Origin: Micromonospora gifhornensis
GTDB taxonomy: Bacteria > Actinomycetota > Actinomycetes > Mycobacteriales > Micromonosporaceae
Length of the DNA stretch: 64,000 nt
Assembly (NCBI RefSeq): GCF_016863515.1
Contig: NZ_BOPA01000005.1
Span: 62,001 to 126,000, forward strand
Reading direction: 5' to 3'
Part shown: positions 62,473 through 64,000 of the stretch, one piece after another
How the letters are laid out: each line of letters begins with the position of its first letter
How positions within the stretch are numbered: the first letter of the stretch is position 1
Position numbers and translations under genes: made by a program
Notes under the pieces: generated by a model
The model's input: only the letters and a program-made list of their open reading frames with translations
The model's database searches: none
What the model was told of the DNA's origin: nothing

Positions 62473-64000
62473 CTGAGACTCGAACTGCGCGGCATCACCA
62501 AGCGGTTCGGTGATCTGGTCGCCAACGACCACATCGACCTGACGGTGGAGCCTGGAGAGATTCACGCCCTGCTCGGCGAGAACGGTGCTGGCAAGTCGAC
62601 CCTGATGAACGTGCTCTATGGGCTCTACCAGCCCGACGAGGGCGAGATCCTGGTCGACGGCGAGCCGCTGAAGTTGCGTGGGCCGTCCGACGCCATCGCG
62701 GCCGGCATCGGCATGGTGCACCAGCACTTCATGCTCGTACCGGTCTTCACCGTCACCGAGAACATCATGCTCGGTGCCGAGCAGGTGCGCGGCGGCATCG
62801 CCGGGTTCCTGGACCGGCGGCGGGCCCGCCGCGAGGTCGCCGAGGTGTCGCAGCGGTACAACCTGCGGGTCGACCCGGACGCGATGATCGAGGACCTGCC
62901 GGTCGGCATCCAGCAGCGGGTGGAGATCGTCAAGGCCCTCACCCGGGACGTCGACCTGCTCATCCTGGACGAGCCGACGGCGGTGCTCACCCCGCAGGAG
63001 ACCGAGGACCTGCTCACGGTGATGCGGTCACTCAAGGCCGCCGGCAAGTCGATCGTCTTCATCACCCACAAGCTCGGCGAGGTCAAGGCGATCGCCGACC
63101 GGATCACCGTGATCCGGCGCGGCAGGACCGTGGGCACGGCCTCGCCGCAGGCCAGCCGCGACGAACTGGCCGCGCTGATGGTCGGCCGTACCGTCCGGCT
63201 GACCGTGGACAAGACCCCCGCCACCCCGGGCGAGCCGGTCCTGGAGGTCGCCGGGCTGGTCGTCGACGACGACCGGCAGGTCCGCGCGGTGGACGGCGTC
63301 GACCTGACCGTACGCGCGGGCGAGGTGCTCGGCATCGCGGGCGTACAGGGCAACGGCCAGACCGAGCTGATCGAAGCGATCATGGGGCTGCGCCCGTTGC
63401 TCGCCGGCACGGTGACCCTCGACGGGCAGCGCATCGACGGCTGGTCCACCAAGAAGGTGCTCCGGGCCGGCGTCGGCTACGTCCCGGAGGACCGCAGCGT
63501 GGACGGGCTGGTCAAGGAGTTCTCCGTGGCGGAGAACCTGGTGCTGGACATCTACGACCGGCCGCCGTTCGGCCGGGGCCTGTCGATCAGGCCGGACGCG
63601 ATCGCCAGATCGGCCAAGGAGCGGATCGAGCAGTTCGACGTACGCACCTCCTCGGCGCAGGCGCCGGTGGGCACCCTCTCCGGCGGCAACCAGCAGAAGG
63701 TGATCGTGGCCCGGGAGCTGTCCCGGCCGCTGAAGCTCTTCATCGCCGCCCAGCCCACCCGGGGCGTGGACGTCGGCTCGATCGAGTTCATCCACAGCCG
63801 GATCATCCGCGAGCGCGACGTCGGCACGGCCGTGCTGGTGGTCTCCAGCGAACTCGACGAGGTGATCGGGCTGGCCGACCGGATCGCGGTGATGTACCGC
63901 GGTCAGATCATCGGCATCGTCGGCCCGGACACCCCCCGCGAGGAGATCGGCCTGCTGATGGCGGGCATCACCCCCGATTCGACGGGCGACGCCCCGGCGA
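62473..64000 (+). CDS. Nucleoside-type ABC transporter ATPase, partial (3-prime end cut by window)
   Basis: At least 509 residues, continuing past the window. Two ABC domains: Walker [27 protein letters not shown], signature-like [14 protein letters not shown] and Walker [16 protein letters not shown] in the first; a degenerate Walker [24 protein letters not shown] and [15 protein letters not shown] in the second. This duplicated sugar/nucleoside type (YufO/NupO, RbsA-like) partners BMP lipoproteins. No ATG, GTG or TTG fits; the best start is CTG at 62,473, five bases after a perfect AGGAGG. Permease genes are expected beyond the window edge. Confidence 0.92.
   Translation, partial: MRLELRGITKRFGDLVANDHIDLTVEPGEIHALLGENGAGKSTLMNVLYGLYQPDEGEILVDGEPLKLRGPSDAIAAGIGMVHQHFMLVPVFTVTENIMLGAEQVRGGIAGFLDRRRARREVAEVSQRYNLRVDPDAMIEDLPVGIQQRVEIVKALTRDVDLLILDEPTAVLTPQETEDLLTVMRSLKAAGKSIVFITHKLGEVKAIADRITVIRRGRTVGTASPQASRDELAALMVGRTVRLTVDKTPATPGEPVLEVAGLVVDDDRQVRAVDGVDLTVRAGEVLGIAGVQGNGQTELIEAIMGLRPLLAGTVTLDGQRIDGWSTKKVLRAGVGYVPEDRSVDGLVKEFSVAENLVLDIYDRPPFGRGLSIRPDAIARSAKERIEQFDVRTSSAQAPVGTLSGGNQQKVIVARELSRPLKLFIAAQPTRGVDVGSIEFIHSRIIRERDVGTAVLVVSSELDEVIGLADRIAVMYRGQIIGIVGPDTPREEIGLLMAGITPDSTGDAPA

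Overview
The window is a 64-kb piece of a high-GC (about 70% or more by eye) actinobacterial chromosome. Gene content, the GTG/TTG/CTG start codons, many -10 boxes placed 6 to 8 bases before the start codon (leaderless mRNAs), carbohydrate ABC transporters without their own ATPase, and the interspersed palindromic repeats all point to Micromonosporaceae, most likely Micromonospora or a close relative. No phage, plasmid, transposase or CRISPR array is visible. It looks like ordinary chromosomal core interleaved with metabolic accessory loci.

Layout. 1-2.5 kb: a DGPF/YCII protein with its ECF42-type sigma factor, then a short-chain dehydrogenase. 2.5-5.6 kb: a reverse-strand methionine block (metX, metY, CoA-binding protein). 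5.7-9.2 kb: OsmC protein, flavin monooxygenase, and a LysR regulator divergent from a second SDR. 9.3-10.8 kb: secreted GH43-CBM42 arabinosidase. 10.8-13.6 kb: a small protein coupled to a DUF4132 protein. 13.6-17.2 kb: an oligosaccharide ABC importer (two permeases and a Tat lipoprotein, no ATPase). 17.5-21.6 kb: a secreted VWA protein with a membrane-anchored partner, a proline-rich membrane protein, and a phosphopantetheinyl transferase. 22.2-22.4 kb: a probable independently transcribed structured small RNA. 22.5-24.2 kb: protein O-mannosyltransferase.

24.2-34.8 kb is translation and isoprenoid housekeeping: rsmI, metG, tatD, rsmA (ksgA), ispE and an ABC-F ATPase. Between an alpha/beta hydrolase and tatD lies a gene apparently broken by two compensating frameshifts. 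34.9-38.8 kb: twin DUF4383 membrane proteins, a TetR regulator with a fatty acyl desaturase, and a double-HTH protein with a LAGLIDADG-like domain. 38.9-43.3 kb: the conserved block tRNA-Gln, glmU, prs, rplY, pth. 43.4-46.5 kb: cysQ-cysD-cysN sulfate activation. 47.2-49.3 kb: galE-galK. 49.4-53.6 kb: a CorC-like CBS protein, trpS, a 2H phosphodiesterase, a BrkB-family protein and a small acidic protein. 53.7-60.2 kb: a maltose/alpha-glucoside locus (GH13 glucosidase, LacI repressor, divergent malEFG) with several CTTGCGCAAG-type operators. 61.2 kb to the end: a BMP-family lipoprotein and the ATPase of its nucleoside-type ABC importer, cut by the window edge.

The genes are mostly short independent operons with translational coupling (ATGA, GTGA and TGATG overlaps). 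The less explained items are the DUF4132 pair, the VWA/anchor pair, the small RNA at about 22,241-22,380, paired GGGGCCC repeats flanking housekeeping genes, candidate leader peptides overlapping ispE and cysD, and two genes with no standard start codon.
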